NCBI GenBank assembly: GCA_023053685.1 | Contig: JALIGW010000003.1 | Location: 145,145,165 to 145,209,164, forward strand | DNA: 64,000 nucleotides | Origin: Diadophis punctatus similis | Lineage: Eukaryota; Chordata; Lepidosauria; Squamata; Dipsadidae | Direction of reading: 5' to 3' | Part shown: positions 35,070-46,291 of the stretch, in pieces | Numbering within the stretch: position 1 is the stretch's first letter | Layout of the letters: each line of letters starts with the position of its first letter | Made by a program: the position numbers and the translations under genes | Notes under the pieces: generated by a model | The model's database searches: none | The model's input: the letters and a program-made list of their open reading frames with translations, nothing else | What the model was told of the DNA's origin: nothing

Positions 35070-35215
35070 AGTTATGGCCCCTGAATTTTGGACACATTCT
35101 GTAAATTAGCCCTTTTGAGGTACCTTGGTTCAAAAATTGTTGCCCTCTTATGCAACATTTCGCCCAGTTAAAGGTCAACAAGATTTTCAGTAGTATATAG
35201 ACATATAAGAAAAGT
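35070..35215. repeat. Unclassified dispersed repeat, copy 1
   Basis: It is similar to 57345-57480 in the same orientation. Shared motifs in the same order are ATTCTGTAAATTAGCCC, TTTGAGGTACCTTGG, CCCTCTTATGCA and TCTATAGACATA-like TATATAGACATA. I do not recognise the family. Confidence 0.6.
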
Positions 35216-36035
35216 ATTACATGCTAAGGCCTTAATGCAGGTAAACATTTAAAGACATGCCTAATTTTAAATTCCTACAATGTGAAGAGTACTGGTCATA
35301 TGTAAGCATTTTATGTTCTGTGCCACATGTGCTTGTTGGTGTATCAGCTCATAGGGAATTCTGAAAATTGCAAGCCAATACACCTGGAGATTTACAGGTT
35401 GGGGAGAGGTTAAATATTTGCACACAATTAGTTTTTTTTTAATGCTTAAAATTTGGGTGGTTATCTTCTCTCCACATTAGAAATGGACTTCACTTGGCAT
35501 GACAATTCTTAAAGAGAACAGTGACTTCTTAGAAAGCTTGGAAGGAAAGTGAAAGTGATAGAAAGATAGCATAGCAATTATCTAGATTTAAAAAAAAATC
35601 AATTGCATGTAAAAGCAAAAAGTTTTCATACTTTCCATCTGCCAACATTATTATATGTCACTGAATAAGCCTTTCAGATATAGCACTAGCACACTTGGGC
35701 TCCAAACACAGTACACCATAGGTTCTATTTTCTTAAATTACTCTGCAACGGATCATATCTGTACAGTATTATGTAGAAATTAAAGCAGCAGCTCTATAAT
35801 AACTTCCCTTGCCAATCTGTGCCCCATGTATGACCCTGCTCTCAAAACTCAGGGGAATGTACAGATGACTTACTGTTACTATACAACTGTTTAAGTTTAT
35901 TTTAAGTTTAAGTTATCAACATTTTTCCCAGTTGTTTGAAAGTGTAATACACATACACACACAAAAAAAAACCATGATTTTTCATCTAATATTTCTTGAC
36001 TATTATTACAAGGTTGAACGATATCCCCAATCATT
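35216..36035. other. Intergenic, nothing recognised
   Basis: AT-rich sequence with no gene or repeat that I can support. Confidence 0.5.
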
Positions 36036-36039
36036 TAGG

Positions 36040-37300
36040 AATATTATTATGGTTGGTCACACAGTCCACCAGATGTTTAGACTGGATTTAGCATTTTATC
36101 CACCAATTGTATCCTTTCCAGAGATTCCCTGGGATAGGCAGATGTTGTTTGATGGTGTGAAGGTATCATCACAGGATGCAATCTGTTCCAAGTAAAGCTG
36201 ATTTGCAATTGACAGATGGTGATTTTGTCAGTGCCAGTGGTGTTCAAGTAATGGTCCAGAAGTTTGGAGATTGTACCCAAGGCTCTTATTACTATTGGTT
36301 CCCTTTGCTTTGTTTTGCCACAGTCATTCTACATCTATTAATAACAGATCACTATTTTTGATCTTTGTATGTTTTCAGCGGTAAACAACTTTTCCTCCAG
36401 TAGTCCTGCAGCTGCTGGCCATAGTTGTTCAGTCAATAGTCCGGATACTGTAGCCTATTTGTCACTAGGTATCCAAGAACTCCAACACGTAGCCTGGTCC
36501 TTGTTGACCAACTGGTACGGATTTCTGTAATTTACAACTCACCATATTGTTTATGGGAAAGACACTCTTTGTGTGGCTGTTATGATGAGACCTGACCAGT
36601 ATTGTTGAATCTCTGGGCATACCACTTTTCTCCTCAGAACAAATAAGCCCCACAACCATGTCAAGGTAGTTTCCCACTGTGGGTTGTTGTTACAACAGTG
36701 TGAAGTCACAGCTGGCAGTTCTTTAGCTGGTGTTGGCCTTCATACACATCCAGTTTTCCCAAGAACCTACGATTTCATAAATATTGCATATATGGTGTAT
36801 ATGCAAATCCAAGTAGTGTGGCCTTTTGCAATTGACAGATGGATTTGTAAGTGTTATCCAAGATTTGGGGATATGAAACCCACTGGGACCACCATGGCTG
36901 GTTTATACCATAATCTTACCATTTTGATTTTCAGATCAAGATACTTTATGATTATCTCCAATTATTTGTCTTCTATTATATTATAGGAACAACACTTATA
37001 TATTACCCCATAGTGCTTCACATGGTTTATGGAGTCAGCATATTCCCCCAACAATCTGGGACCTCATTTTATGGAACTTGGAAGAATGGAAGGCTGAGTC
37101 AACCTTGAGTCAGTCAGGATCAAATTCCTGGCAGTGAGCAGAGTTAGCCTGCAATACTGCATTCTAACAACTGCACCAGCTCCTTCTATTATATTATACC
37201 CTGGTATTGCCACATCAGTTATGTACATTTTCTTTTTTTCAACCACAGTTATACCTGGTGTGTCATACGCCAAGACGTTATCAATCTGTATTTGAAAATT
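36040..37300 (-). pseudogene. R4/Dong-like LINE 3' fragments, split by a SINE
   Basis: Minus-strand blocks match the C-terminal restriction-like endonuclease region of R4/Dong-group LINEs. TPGITVVEKKKMYITDVAIP (about 37210-37270) corresponds to the PDIVVIDK...IDVAIPG core. It continues after the SINE with YLDLKIKMVRLW (about 36905-36945). A separate C-terminal piece, GTISKLLDHYLNTTGTDKIT, is at 36217-36280. The catalytic PD motif is altered (PGI), and stops and deletions are present. Confidence 0.7.
36986..37183 (-). mobile_element. tRNA-derived SINE with perfect 15-bp TSD
   Basis: It shows the SINE body in reverse complement (GTGCTTCACATGGTTTATGG, CAATCTGGGACCTCATTTTA, CTGCATTCTAACAACTGCAC). 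It is flanked by TTCTATTATATTATA at 36971-36985 and 37184-37198, a perfect 15-bp target duplication, and it lies within the R4-like LINE. Confidence 0.93.
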
Positions 37301-37911
37301 ATTAAATTATTATTATTAGATCATCATACAATCAGCCAGATGTTCAGACTGGATTTGGCACTTTAACTACCTATTGAGTCTGTTTGTACTGACACCTGTT
37401 ATCTCTAGGCACTTGATTATCCAATCGTGGCAGTCAGTCGACTACCATTTGTAGCCAATCCATTCAATATTCAAGTTGGTCTTCCTTCGCTTGCAGTTTT
37501 CCAAAATCAGCTTGTCAATCAAGAGTTGATCTTTTGTTCCTCTGCTGTCTGGGTAGTTTCCTTTCTGCTCAGGTGAAAAGAGCTTGTTTTCAAACAGATG
37601 CTGGTGGACTGCATCAACTACCACACCAGTTAACAATTTAAAAGTTGTTGGTAAGCAGGTAATTGGCCTGTAGTTGCCCCGTGATGCCCCTTTTGCTGGA
37701 TCTTTCATTATCAGGTAGGTTTTACCAGATGTTAGCCACTCTTCAATTTCACTTCCTTGTAGTATATTGTTAAACTACTTTGTAACTAGTGGGTGTAGAC
37801 CAGTCAGATGTTTCAACCAAAAACCACGCAGTTCATCTTTACCTGGTGCTGATCAATTCTTGATTTTCCTTGCTCTTTTCTCTACCATTTCTGCTGTTAT
37901 TACTAGTTCTT
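37301..37911 (-). pseudogene. R4/Dong-like LINE copy with RT palm fragment
   Basis: The minus-strand frame at 37442-37708 gives GNYRPITCLPTTFKLLTGVV, FSPEQKG and RGTKDQLLIDKLILENCKRR. These are the conserved RT fingers of R4/Dong elements, reaching the palm A region (NIEWIGYKW) where the usual catalytic Asp is lost. Sequence then jumps by internal deletion to the LINE 3' end at the (ATT)n tail near 37305-37320. Confidence 0.8.
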
Positions 37912-39117
37912 TCAATTATTATTATTATTGATCATCGCACAGTCAACCAGATATTCAGACTGGGTTTGGCATTTTTGTCTAACTTGAATCCTTACCAAGG
38001 ACCTGGGATAGGCAGATCTGGATGTTTGATGGTGTTACAGATATCGTAGCAAGATGGAAGCTGTTCCAAATAAAGCCACCTTTTGCAATTGACTGATGGC
38101 AAATTTGTCAATGCCAATGGTGTTCAGGTGGTGCTCCAGTTGTTTTGGGATAGCACCCGAGGCACCTATTACGATTGGTACTTCCCTTGCTTGCCTTTTC
38201 CACAGTCGTCCTATTTTTATTTTTAGATCTTTATATTTTGTTATCTTCTCCAGTTCTTTCTCTTCTATTCTGCTGTCTCCAGGCACTGCCACATCCACTA
38301 TCCAGATTTTTTTTGACTGTCTTATCGACAACTGTTAAATCTGGGATGTTATGTGGCAGGTGCCCGTCTGTTTGAATTCTAAAGTCCCAGAGCAATTTAA
38401 TTTCTTCATTTTCTATGACTTTCTCTATTTTATGGTCCCACCAGTTCTTGCTTGCAGGCAAATGATATTTCTTGCGGATCTTCCAATGCACTATTGTTGC
38501 TACTTTGTCATGCCATTGCTTGTAGTCAGTCTGTGTGATCTTCTTGCAGCAGCAGCTTACCAGGTGGTCCACTGTTTCTTCAGCTTCTTTGCATAGGCAG
38601 CACTTACTGTCTGTTGCTGTCTTCTCAATACTGACTGTATACATTTGTCCCTAACTTGGTCTTGTGCAGCCAGAATTAGTCCCTCGGTCTCTTTCTTCAA
38701 CTTTCCTGCTCTTAGTCATTGCCAGATCTTGTTATTATCTGCTTTCCCTACTATTTCTTTAACGTACTGGCCACGTAGTACTCTGTCTTCCCATGCCTCC
38801 ATTCTGTTCTTCATTTGGTCTTTCTTGTAGGCCAGTTTGGTCTCTCCAGTAGTCAATGAGCCTTCCTGGCATACTAACTTGTGCATCTTGTTCATTGTCC
38901 TTCAGATATTCTTCCAAAGCCCTTTTTTCTTCTTCAACCATCTGATGTACTTGCAACATTCCACACCCATCTAGTTGCCTTGGTAGAGTCTGTCAATGTC
39001 ACTGCAAGGATGAAGGGCATAATTCATGGTCATTATTTTTTTGGTCTTCCTAGCTATTGCTTTTAGTTCTGTTTGAGTCCAGTAAACTATTCCTGCTGTG
39101 TATTTAAGGACTGGAAT
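37912..39117 (-). pseudogene. R4/Dong-like LINE copy with zinc knuckle and endonuclease
   Basis: From right to left on the minus strand, EYLKDNEQDAQVSMPG and RLIDYWRD lead into LKKETEGLILAAQDQVRDKC. A CCHC-type motif follows (CCLCKEAEETVDHLVSCC, about 38540-38600), then LLWDFRIQTDGH. The restriction-like endonuclease core is PDLTVVDK then IVDVAVPGD (about 38270-38345), and the protein ends IVIGASGAIPKQLE and LFGTASILL. Several frameshifts and stops break the frame. The 3' end is the ATT-rich tail at 37912-37930. Confidence 0.82.
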
Positions 39118-39160
39118 TGCCCAGGTGTTGTTGTTATTGTTGTTGTTATTATTATTATCT
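39118..39160. repeat. (TTG)n/(ATT)n trinucleotide tract
   Basis: TTGTTGTTATTGTTGTTGTT followed by ATTATTATT, the same kind of tail as at the other R4-like LINE 3' ends. It may mark the end of a further, deleted copy. Confidence 0.7.
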
Positions 39161-41320
39161 CAGCTGTAGAATAAAGCAGTGACACAAATAGCTCAAGTGA
39201 ACTGCGACACCTCTGTGGACAGACTTTTCTGAAATGACAGTTCTGAAATACAATTATCAGTGTGATCTGCTTAAGCATTCATCATCAGTTCCTGCTTTCT
39301 GAAGACTAAAAAAGAAAAAAGACATACAAAGAAGAAGAGGTGATAAGAAGGCATCATTTTCTTCCAGCCTCATAACTGTAAATTGAAGAAAATTATTTTC
39401 TTTGCCTGCAGCTCATTGGCACAGAGGCAGCATTATATTATAATTTCATAAGCATAAATCCTTTGAATAAATTTCAGAAGAATAACTGAATTAGAAATGC
39501 AAGTAAAGTATCTAAAAAAACCCCTAACTGTTCCAGGCAAAAAGAATGGATGGTAGTACAACTACTGGAAGGAAGTTTCGTTTGTCAGCTGTCACAGAAA
39601 GTTAGATCGAAGCTGTGCAATCTAACCTGATTTCAGTGAGTTAGATTTGAAAGACAAATGTTCACTATAACTATAGTAGCCAAATATACTCCAATATGCA
39701 ACCTCTTTCCACAGAACATTATTGTTTCCCTGGAAATAGCAGGCTTGGGGCTTTTAATTATCTTGTACATTGCAATTCTATACATGTGACTCTCTGGTAA
39801 ATAAAACTGAGTTTAGTGATCATTGAACTCAGATAGATGAATATATGAATTAAACCCAGAGAGATGGCCTTAATGTTGCAGCCTTAATTGTTCTTATGAA
39901 GATATGATACTTAAAAAATAGCTTCTCTGACCAGACTTCAGGTGGATAGCAGAAAACATATTGAAATGGTGTTTTTAGTAGATAGTTGATGGATTGTTGT
40001 TTTGTTTCTGATTTATTTAATTTGCTTACTGATCCCCAATCAGGTGGATCATAAACATCTTGCACTACTAACTCAACAGTAAAACAGTATATATTTGTGT
40101 TTGCATGACATTCCTTTTAAAATAACTCTTGGGTCAAGAAATTAATCCACATGCAAAGGCAACAGACATATGATCTATGTCAGCTGTTATACAGATCATA
40201 TAGGCAATTTGTGGCATACATGTTGCAGACTTAAGTCTATGAAGCTTCAATTGTTACTCTGGACATACTACAGTTGCCTCCTTTGGCTTTCCCACAGATC
40301 TGTAAATTTAAAAAAAAGTAAATAACATTGCAATACATGAAAGAGGGCAGCAGAGGGCGACTAAACCAATAACCTTGTCAACCAAAAGGATTGTGACCAC
40401 CAAAAGGAAGGATGAATGAATTAAGGTTGGCTGAGGAACATCCAGAACAGCCAAAGGACAGCTGGATTCCCATTGTGGAGAATGAGTATATATCTATGAG
40501 GCTAATATGGGATATCCAGTTGCTCGTCATGAAATAAAGCATATCCCAGTTGCTCATAATGAAAGAGAAGAGACAGATAAATAAAATAGTAAGGAGACAG
40601 AGAGACTTCAGCGTTGTGAGAACAACTGTTGATCAGTCTATGACAGCTCTGAAAACCTAAAACCTAAGGATGTAGCAAGGATTAACCAAAAAAGTCTATT
40701 GTGGAAAGTAATTGTGCTGTAAGATATATTTGAACATTCTGCATCACCATGTTAAATAATAGAAGTGAGAACAGAAGCATGCCAAACATTGTGATTTAAC
40801 CTCTTAGTGGGAGAACATTCCCTGTTATGTTAGCTGTATTGTTCCCTTTTCAGAGATGCACAGGGTTCCATAACTTATGAATTCTTTATACTGTGGGGAT
40901 TGTCAAGGCTCTTAAAGAACGGATGTATTTAGATTCACCACTCATTCTTCATACCAAAAATCCATCCCTAGTAGCTTTTATTTTGATCTTTCTCTATTCC
41001 AGACAAATGTCTCAAATGGAAATTAGCATGGTCCAACCCCAGTGTTTAAAATAGCTGGAGCCCAGGTGTTTTAAAGAAAAGAAAAAAGAGCTGTGTAAAA
41101 GTAAACATTTACAAGTAAAAAAATAATTCGGTCTCAGGCCTAAATATTGATTCTTCTACATTAAGTATTAGCTTTTTTTCTGTGTGTGTGCCAGTAAGTT
41201 GCTTAGCTCTGCCCCTAATTATCCCTATATAATAGCAAATCATTCAAGTTTCATAATCTGCCACCTCACTGCTTTCCTGTTAATTTATCTCCATTTATAC
41301 AGGTAGAACAATTTTTTATT
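39161..41320. other. Intergenic, nothing recognised
   Basis: No gene or transposon that I can name. A short imperfect direct repeat of about 25 bp lies at 40513-40565 (ATCCAGTTGCTC... and ATCCCAGTTGCTC...). Confidence 0.45.
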
Positions 41321-41331
41321 TCTACATAGAG

Positions 41332-42123
41332 CAGTGGTAGGATCCAAAACATTTGACAACCGATTCGCCTAGGGTCAGGTTGGCCATCGAGGGAGACGTG
41401 ACCCATCCCCATCCTCCAGCTCCACTGCACATGTGTGACGATCCTCCCGCAATGACCAACCTGACCCTGGGCAAACCAGTTGTTAAATTAACTATTAAAG
41501 TTTGTTGCAAAAATCAAAACCAGAAGAACACACAGATGACTGATTCAGCTGGATTCATAAACTTCTTTATAAACATAGTAACAGATGAATTTACAATACC
41601 ATTAGCAGAGTTCTTCTTCAAGCAGTTACAGACAGCAGAGAACAGTTAGTTTCATTTCAGCAGAGCAGTACAGAGAATACAGACTGGAGAGTGCAAAGTG
41701 GAGAGTGAGCCACACCCAGCCTTAAGATTAACTTCCAGTTTCGATTCTCTGCACAGATTCAGAAGTGGTTAGCTCCCATTGGCTGACTTAGTTGCTATGC
41801 CTGTTCATTGGCTAACCGTATTAACATGGCTCTCCCAGTTCATGAATATCTTAACATTAACCCCACACACACACTATCAAAGTGGATCCTGGGCGCTGCG
41901 CTGCAATGGAGAAACGGGCAATGGAGTGGCCGGCGTGAGGGAAGGAGGAGCAGGGAGAAGAAAGAGGGAAATCAGCCTTCTCCTTCCCTTGCACCGGCCA
42001 CCCCGTTGCCTGTTTCTCCAGTACAGTGCAGCGCAGTGCCCAGGATCCACTTTGGTAGCGGGGGAGGGTAGTTTAACAACCGGTTTGCCTGAACCAGTGC
42101 GAACCAGCTGAATCCCACCACTG
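41332..42123. mobile_element. Composite hAT-type element, family 1, 792 bp
   Basis: The ends are CAGTGGTAGGATCC and GAATCCCACCACTG. CATAGAG lies on both sides, offset by one base. The interior contains a long inverted repeat: GTGGATCCTGGGCGCTGCG at about 41882 pairs with the CAGCGCAGTGCCCAGGATCC region near 42030-42050. An LTR-like segment with retroviral-style composition lies at about 41485-41870. No transposase is seen; stop-poor frames here come from GC-rich palindromes. Confidence 0.75.
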
Positions 42124-42203
42124 GTCATAGAGCTTATTTCTAGCTGAGGGATATTCAAGGTTTGAGCATCATTTCCTGCCTCGTGCCGGAAAGACAAAGA
42201 GTA

Positions 42204-42575
42204 CAGGTAGTTCTCAGCTTATGACCACAATTAAGCCCAAAATTGCTGTTGCTAAGTGAGACATTTTACAATATTTCTTGCTACAGTTGTTAAGTGAATC
42301 ACTGCAGTTGTTAAATAAGTAACACGATTGTTAAATGAATCTGGCTTCCCCATTGACTTTGCTTGTCAGAAGGTTGCAAAAGGGGATCATATGACTTTGG
42401 AACACAGCAGCGCTCATAAGTATGAACCAGTTGCCAAGCATCTGGATTTTGATCACATGAGCATAGAGATGCTACAAAAGTTCGTAACTGTGAAAAACGG
42501 TCATAAGTCACATTTTTTCAGTGCCATTGTAACTTTGAACAGTCATTAAATGAATTGTAAGTGAAGGACTACCTG
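42204..42575. mobile_element. TA-flanked MITE, family A, copy 4
   Basis: It starts CAGGTAGTTCTCAGCTTATG after TA and ends GAAGGACTACCTG before TA. The body matches copies 1-3 (TTGTTAAGTGAATCACTGC, GCTTGTCAGAAGG, GATCACATGAGC). Confidence 0.9.
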
Positions 42576-42577
42576 TA

Positions 42578-43824
42578 ATCGGAGAGAAAGATGAGCAAAA
42601 GCTGAAATTCAGTTAGAAGTTGAAAAAGGATTTTTTTTTCTTTTAGTACAGGTTGCCATTGCATCCAGAAAGCTGTCATATATCTGCATGAATATTTTTA
42701 TAGTTAATATTTCTTAGAATATATGAAATGTTTTGAAATCAGGACTAAGACCCCATAGGTTGTCCTTAAAACCTTAAGCATGACATGTTGGTAGTCCAAT
42801 TGATTAAATTCATATTCCTCATTACAGCTGCCCTAAGCCTACCTTGTCCATTTGCATAATAAACATGGGATTTTAAAGTTCAAAATTATCTTCCCATTTT
42901 AAGAATAAAACGAATGGAAAGAAGGCATAGGTTATTCAATCTTCTCCTTTGTTGCTTTCTTGGAACAAACCATATATCATAGAGGCAGGAGGCAATTTGC
43001 AAGATGGAAAAAGGAGCTACTTCCTGTTGACAACATGGCAAAAAGTCATGGCCTTTTGACTTGCCTTTTGCTTGTATGCACGGATTTGAATGTGCACGGA
43101 AACATAACATACTTACTCATACTCCTGAGTTCATGTAGCTCAACTCATAGATGTGGCAGCTGATTCCTTTTCTATGCTATAATTAAAGATTTCTCAAATG
43201 GGTAGGGAAACCGTCAACCCTCCTGTCTCTGGCATCCAGGGCAGAAGTGCAGTTTCTGATAAGAGGTGTATCCTTTCCACAGACGCATTTGTGATTCGCA
43301 ATTGTGAATATTGCCTTCTTTGTTGTGGTTGTCACTTTTTTACATCAATTTAATTAGATACAATTTGTCTCAGCATTTCAAATGCAGCATTTGTTTACCT
43401 ACTCATCAAGGCCGACACAGGCCAATTAGTGTAGTGTAATTGTTTAACCTAGTCAGTGTGAGCCTGTATTGGATAGTATGTGCTATTACTTGAAAAATGG
43501 AGGTGGGTGGGGGAGTGGGTGGGGACATACAAAAAAAAAGGAACAAGCATTAATAGGTTTTTCCGTGCTATGAGATTCTTAAGATTCACTTACATCCTGA
43601 ATTGCACATTCAGCTGATAGGCAATCAACCCTTCACTGTATGTTCATTGTTCTCGCCATCATGGCACGATAAGGTTCCCAAGCACATTCTTCAGCTACAT
43701 TATAACCAAAGTATTGTAACGGTATTGTCATTGGAATACCCCAGAAGGCAAAATATTATTGGCAGCTGTAAAGATAAGTGGTCCAAGATACGGTATTACA
43801 GTAGTAAAAAATACGACATTTAGT
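42578..43824. other. Intergenic; possible conserved block at 43140-43480
   Basis: No gene is seen. The block at about 43140-43480 carries no repeat signature and has dense putative binding sites (TTTAATTAGA, GCAATTGTGAATATTGCC, two GGCC-centred repeats around GACACAGGCC). It reads like a conserved noncoding element, but conservation was not testable. Confidence 0.3.
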
Positions 43825-44114
43825 CAAGGCGTGAGAGATCAGATCATTTATTTGTGAGTCCGTCTTCCAGACTTTTGCAATAAATGTTTCAGACTGTCAG
43901 GAAGCAATGAGGAACGCTGGCATACTTTAGAATTACAACTTATAACTATCAGTGCAAGTCAGCCTTATTTATACAGTGTTGGATGTTTAAATAATGTAGC
44001 CCTGGGAGGGTGGGCAGGGCTCAGCTATATCTTAACTCCTTCTTGTCTCATTCTCATCAACTTCTAATCTACTAGTTTTCTTTCTCTTCTATATTCTTCA
44101 GAATCCTGCTGTAC
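43825..44114 (-). mobile_element. Possible solo LTR, minus strand
   Basis: On the minus strand it starts TGTACAGCAGG and has a TATA-like TGTATAAATAAGG (about 43963-43975). An AATAAA is at about 43846-43851. No coding sequence or target duplication was found, so the class and borders are tentative. Confidence 0.4.
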
Positions 44115-44510
44115 ATTGTTATCCCGTACCACACATATGAGATGGTGACCACATGCACAGTGCCGGAAACTCAGCTTCTGTGCATGTGCAGAAGAAGAAA
44201 AAAACCAGAAAAAAAATTCAAAAAAAAATTCCCCCGAAAAAATAACCCCCTTTAGCCAAAAACAAGATAACAACTGCATGCATAGTGCCAGAAACTCGGC
44301 TTCTGCACATGTGCAGAACAAAAAAAACCAATAATTTTTTAAAAAAAAAGTCTAAAAAAATAATAAATTCAGAAAAAAATTCAAAAAAAAAGATGGCAGC
44401 GCCCACGGACCAGCACTGACCAAACCAGTTCCATGACATCATCGTGAAGTCACCAGCAGGTCGCTACCGGTTCGGGTGAACCGGTCTGAACCGGGAGGAA
44501 CCCACCTCTG
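44115..44510. mobile_element. hAT-type element, family 1, left end not found
   Basis: The right end is GGAACCCACCTCTG, identical to the 25884-26143 copy, with the typical internal CTACCGGTTCGGG and GAACCGG. The left CAGNGG terminus was not found. The interior repeats GTGCCGGAAACTCAGCTTC (about 44160) and GTGCCAGAAACTCGGCTTC (about 44284), a roughly 124-bp internal duplication, and has A-rich runs. Confidence 0.65.
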
Positions 44511-44916
44511 CAGTGTTTGTAATATTTTGTGTTCCTGTCTGAAAACAGGATGTACTTTCAGCAAGTGTTAACTTGTAGCAGCATTTGAAGAAAAAGTGAG
44601 TGAATCAGATCAGCAATTGACCACATTCCAGGTCCTATAAGAAGTTGACAATTTATTAATTCAAAGCTGAAGCTACAACAGAAGCTGACAAAATTTTCTA
44701 TAAAGAAGAGAAGGAGAAGCAAGCCCGGTTTAGTGACAACCAGAGCAACATACAGAAGCAAGGGATGTAGAAGTTATTATAGAGTGAGAAACAGTTTTCA
44801 TAGAATATCCTCAAAAAAAAAGGTTCTGAATCTTCCTGGGGGAAAAGAGAGAATAAAATGTATTATGTTTATGGAGATTCTCAGTTATCCAGGTCATGAT
44901 TGTCTCAAATGTGCTT

Positions 44917-45070
44917 TTTTAAAAGGCAACTGGAGTTTCTTTTTCTTTGAAAACATTTCGCTTCTCACCCAAGAAGCTTCTTCGGTTCAATCCAGAACTG
45001 AAGAGGCTTCCTGGATGAGAGAAGCAAAACGTCTTCAAGGAAAACAAAGTCCAATTGTCTTTTGAAAAAG
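44917..45070. repeat. Inverted repeat with ~70-bp arms
   Basis: The left arm runs from GGCAACTGGAGTTTC to CAAGAAGCTTCTTCGGTTC and the right arm from GAACTGAAGAGGCTTCCTGG to CAAAGTCCAATTGTC. They are imperfect reverse complements centred near 44990. The GAAGAAGCTTCTTGG core is common in vertebrate retroelement tails (possibly Penelope-like), but I cannot assign the family firmly. Confidence 0.7.
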
Positions 45071-45290
45071 CACCTTTGAAATAAATGTATCATATTAGTG
45101 TGTTTCATAAGTGTGTTGTGTTAATGTAAATACAAAAAAAAAGATGCTTAATGGAATGATGAAACAAATGAAGCTGAGGATGATTTTAAAAAAAGGTCTT
45201 TCTGCACAAAATGGTGAGAAAAAATATAATGTGTATACGGAGGAAAAATGTGGTCACAAAGAATAAGATCAAAGAGAAAAACAAAGGATG
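44985..45290 (+). repeat. Local direct duplication, copy 1
   Basis: It matches 46292-46579 plus 46826-46850 over about 300 bp (for example GGAATGATGAAACAAATGAA against GGAATGATGAAACAAAAGAA). The spacing is 1307 bp. This copy lacks the hAT insertion and so shows the empty target AAGATCAAAGAG. Confidence 0.9.
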
Positions 45291-46291
45291 GGGACTTTGA
45301 TGGAATCAATCAGATTCCAAAATCAATCAGAGTGATTTTGATTAAATAAATGGCTTCACCTGCTAAGGGAAGAAATCTAAACAAAAAGTGTGAATTGAAT
45401 TGAATTGAAAATCGAAGCAAAGAAATTCTTTGGGACAACAGGTGAAAAATTTGGAATGAGAAGTAAAGAACACTAAAAGGAGCATGTTAGAGGTTTCAAT
45501 GAGAACGATAGTGATTTTATGACATGGAATTGAAGCGAATTGCATGCTAAAGCTACAGGGGGGGAAAGATGAGATAGAAGTTTAAAATGTGGGGAGCATT
45601 TTGGCAAATAGTAAGAGTGCAGGCATAGATGGTGGTCAAGATTCAAGCTCTGTCATCCTACGACCAAATTTGAAATTGCAATAAAAAAGGTAGAACTTTA
45701 TTAATTCCTTATAACTTCCATTTTTAAAAATCCACAAATATTTCAGACATAGGATGGCTAAATTACTCATTGCCCCCCACCCAAAAAAAAGGAGCAAAAA
45801 AGATGTTCATTTCCATAAAATGTATATACGCGGATTTATATCTCTGTATAAAGGCACAAGTTTAGAAAGAAGAAAATATAATTTAAATAAAAAACGCGAG
45901 AGACATCTCTATTGTGGAGTAGAATGTCAGTGCTTTGTTTGCCTGTTCAGTTTGCTAAGCATTTAAAATCAACTTCAAAATCTTTTTTTTTTGTAATAGT
46001 TCACTTTCTTTGAAGCAGATTTGGAATGAGCAGCCTTTAAAAGAGAAGATGCTTCAGTATAGATCTGGCCTCTGAAAACCTTGCAAATAACAAATTTCTC
46101 AGCAAGACGGGACACGTGGCCAAACAAGAAGATCATGAAGCTTATCAGATTTCAGAGTAAGCTCTTAATTGGATATATAGGATAATTGTCCTAATAGAAG
46201 GTAACTTGTGCATTTAAAATCCAAACACGCACACACCTTTATTTTTTGTAAGCCATAGAACTACCGTCTTCCTATCATCTTCCTGATTACC
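45291..46291. other. Intergenic, nothing recognised
   Basis: AT-rich spacer between the two duplicated copies, possibly part of the same unknown retroelement. No gene is seen. Confidence 0.4.
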
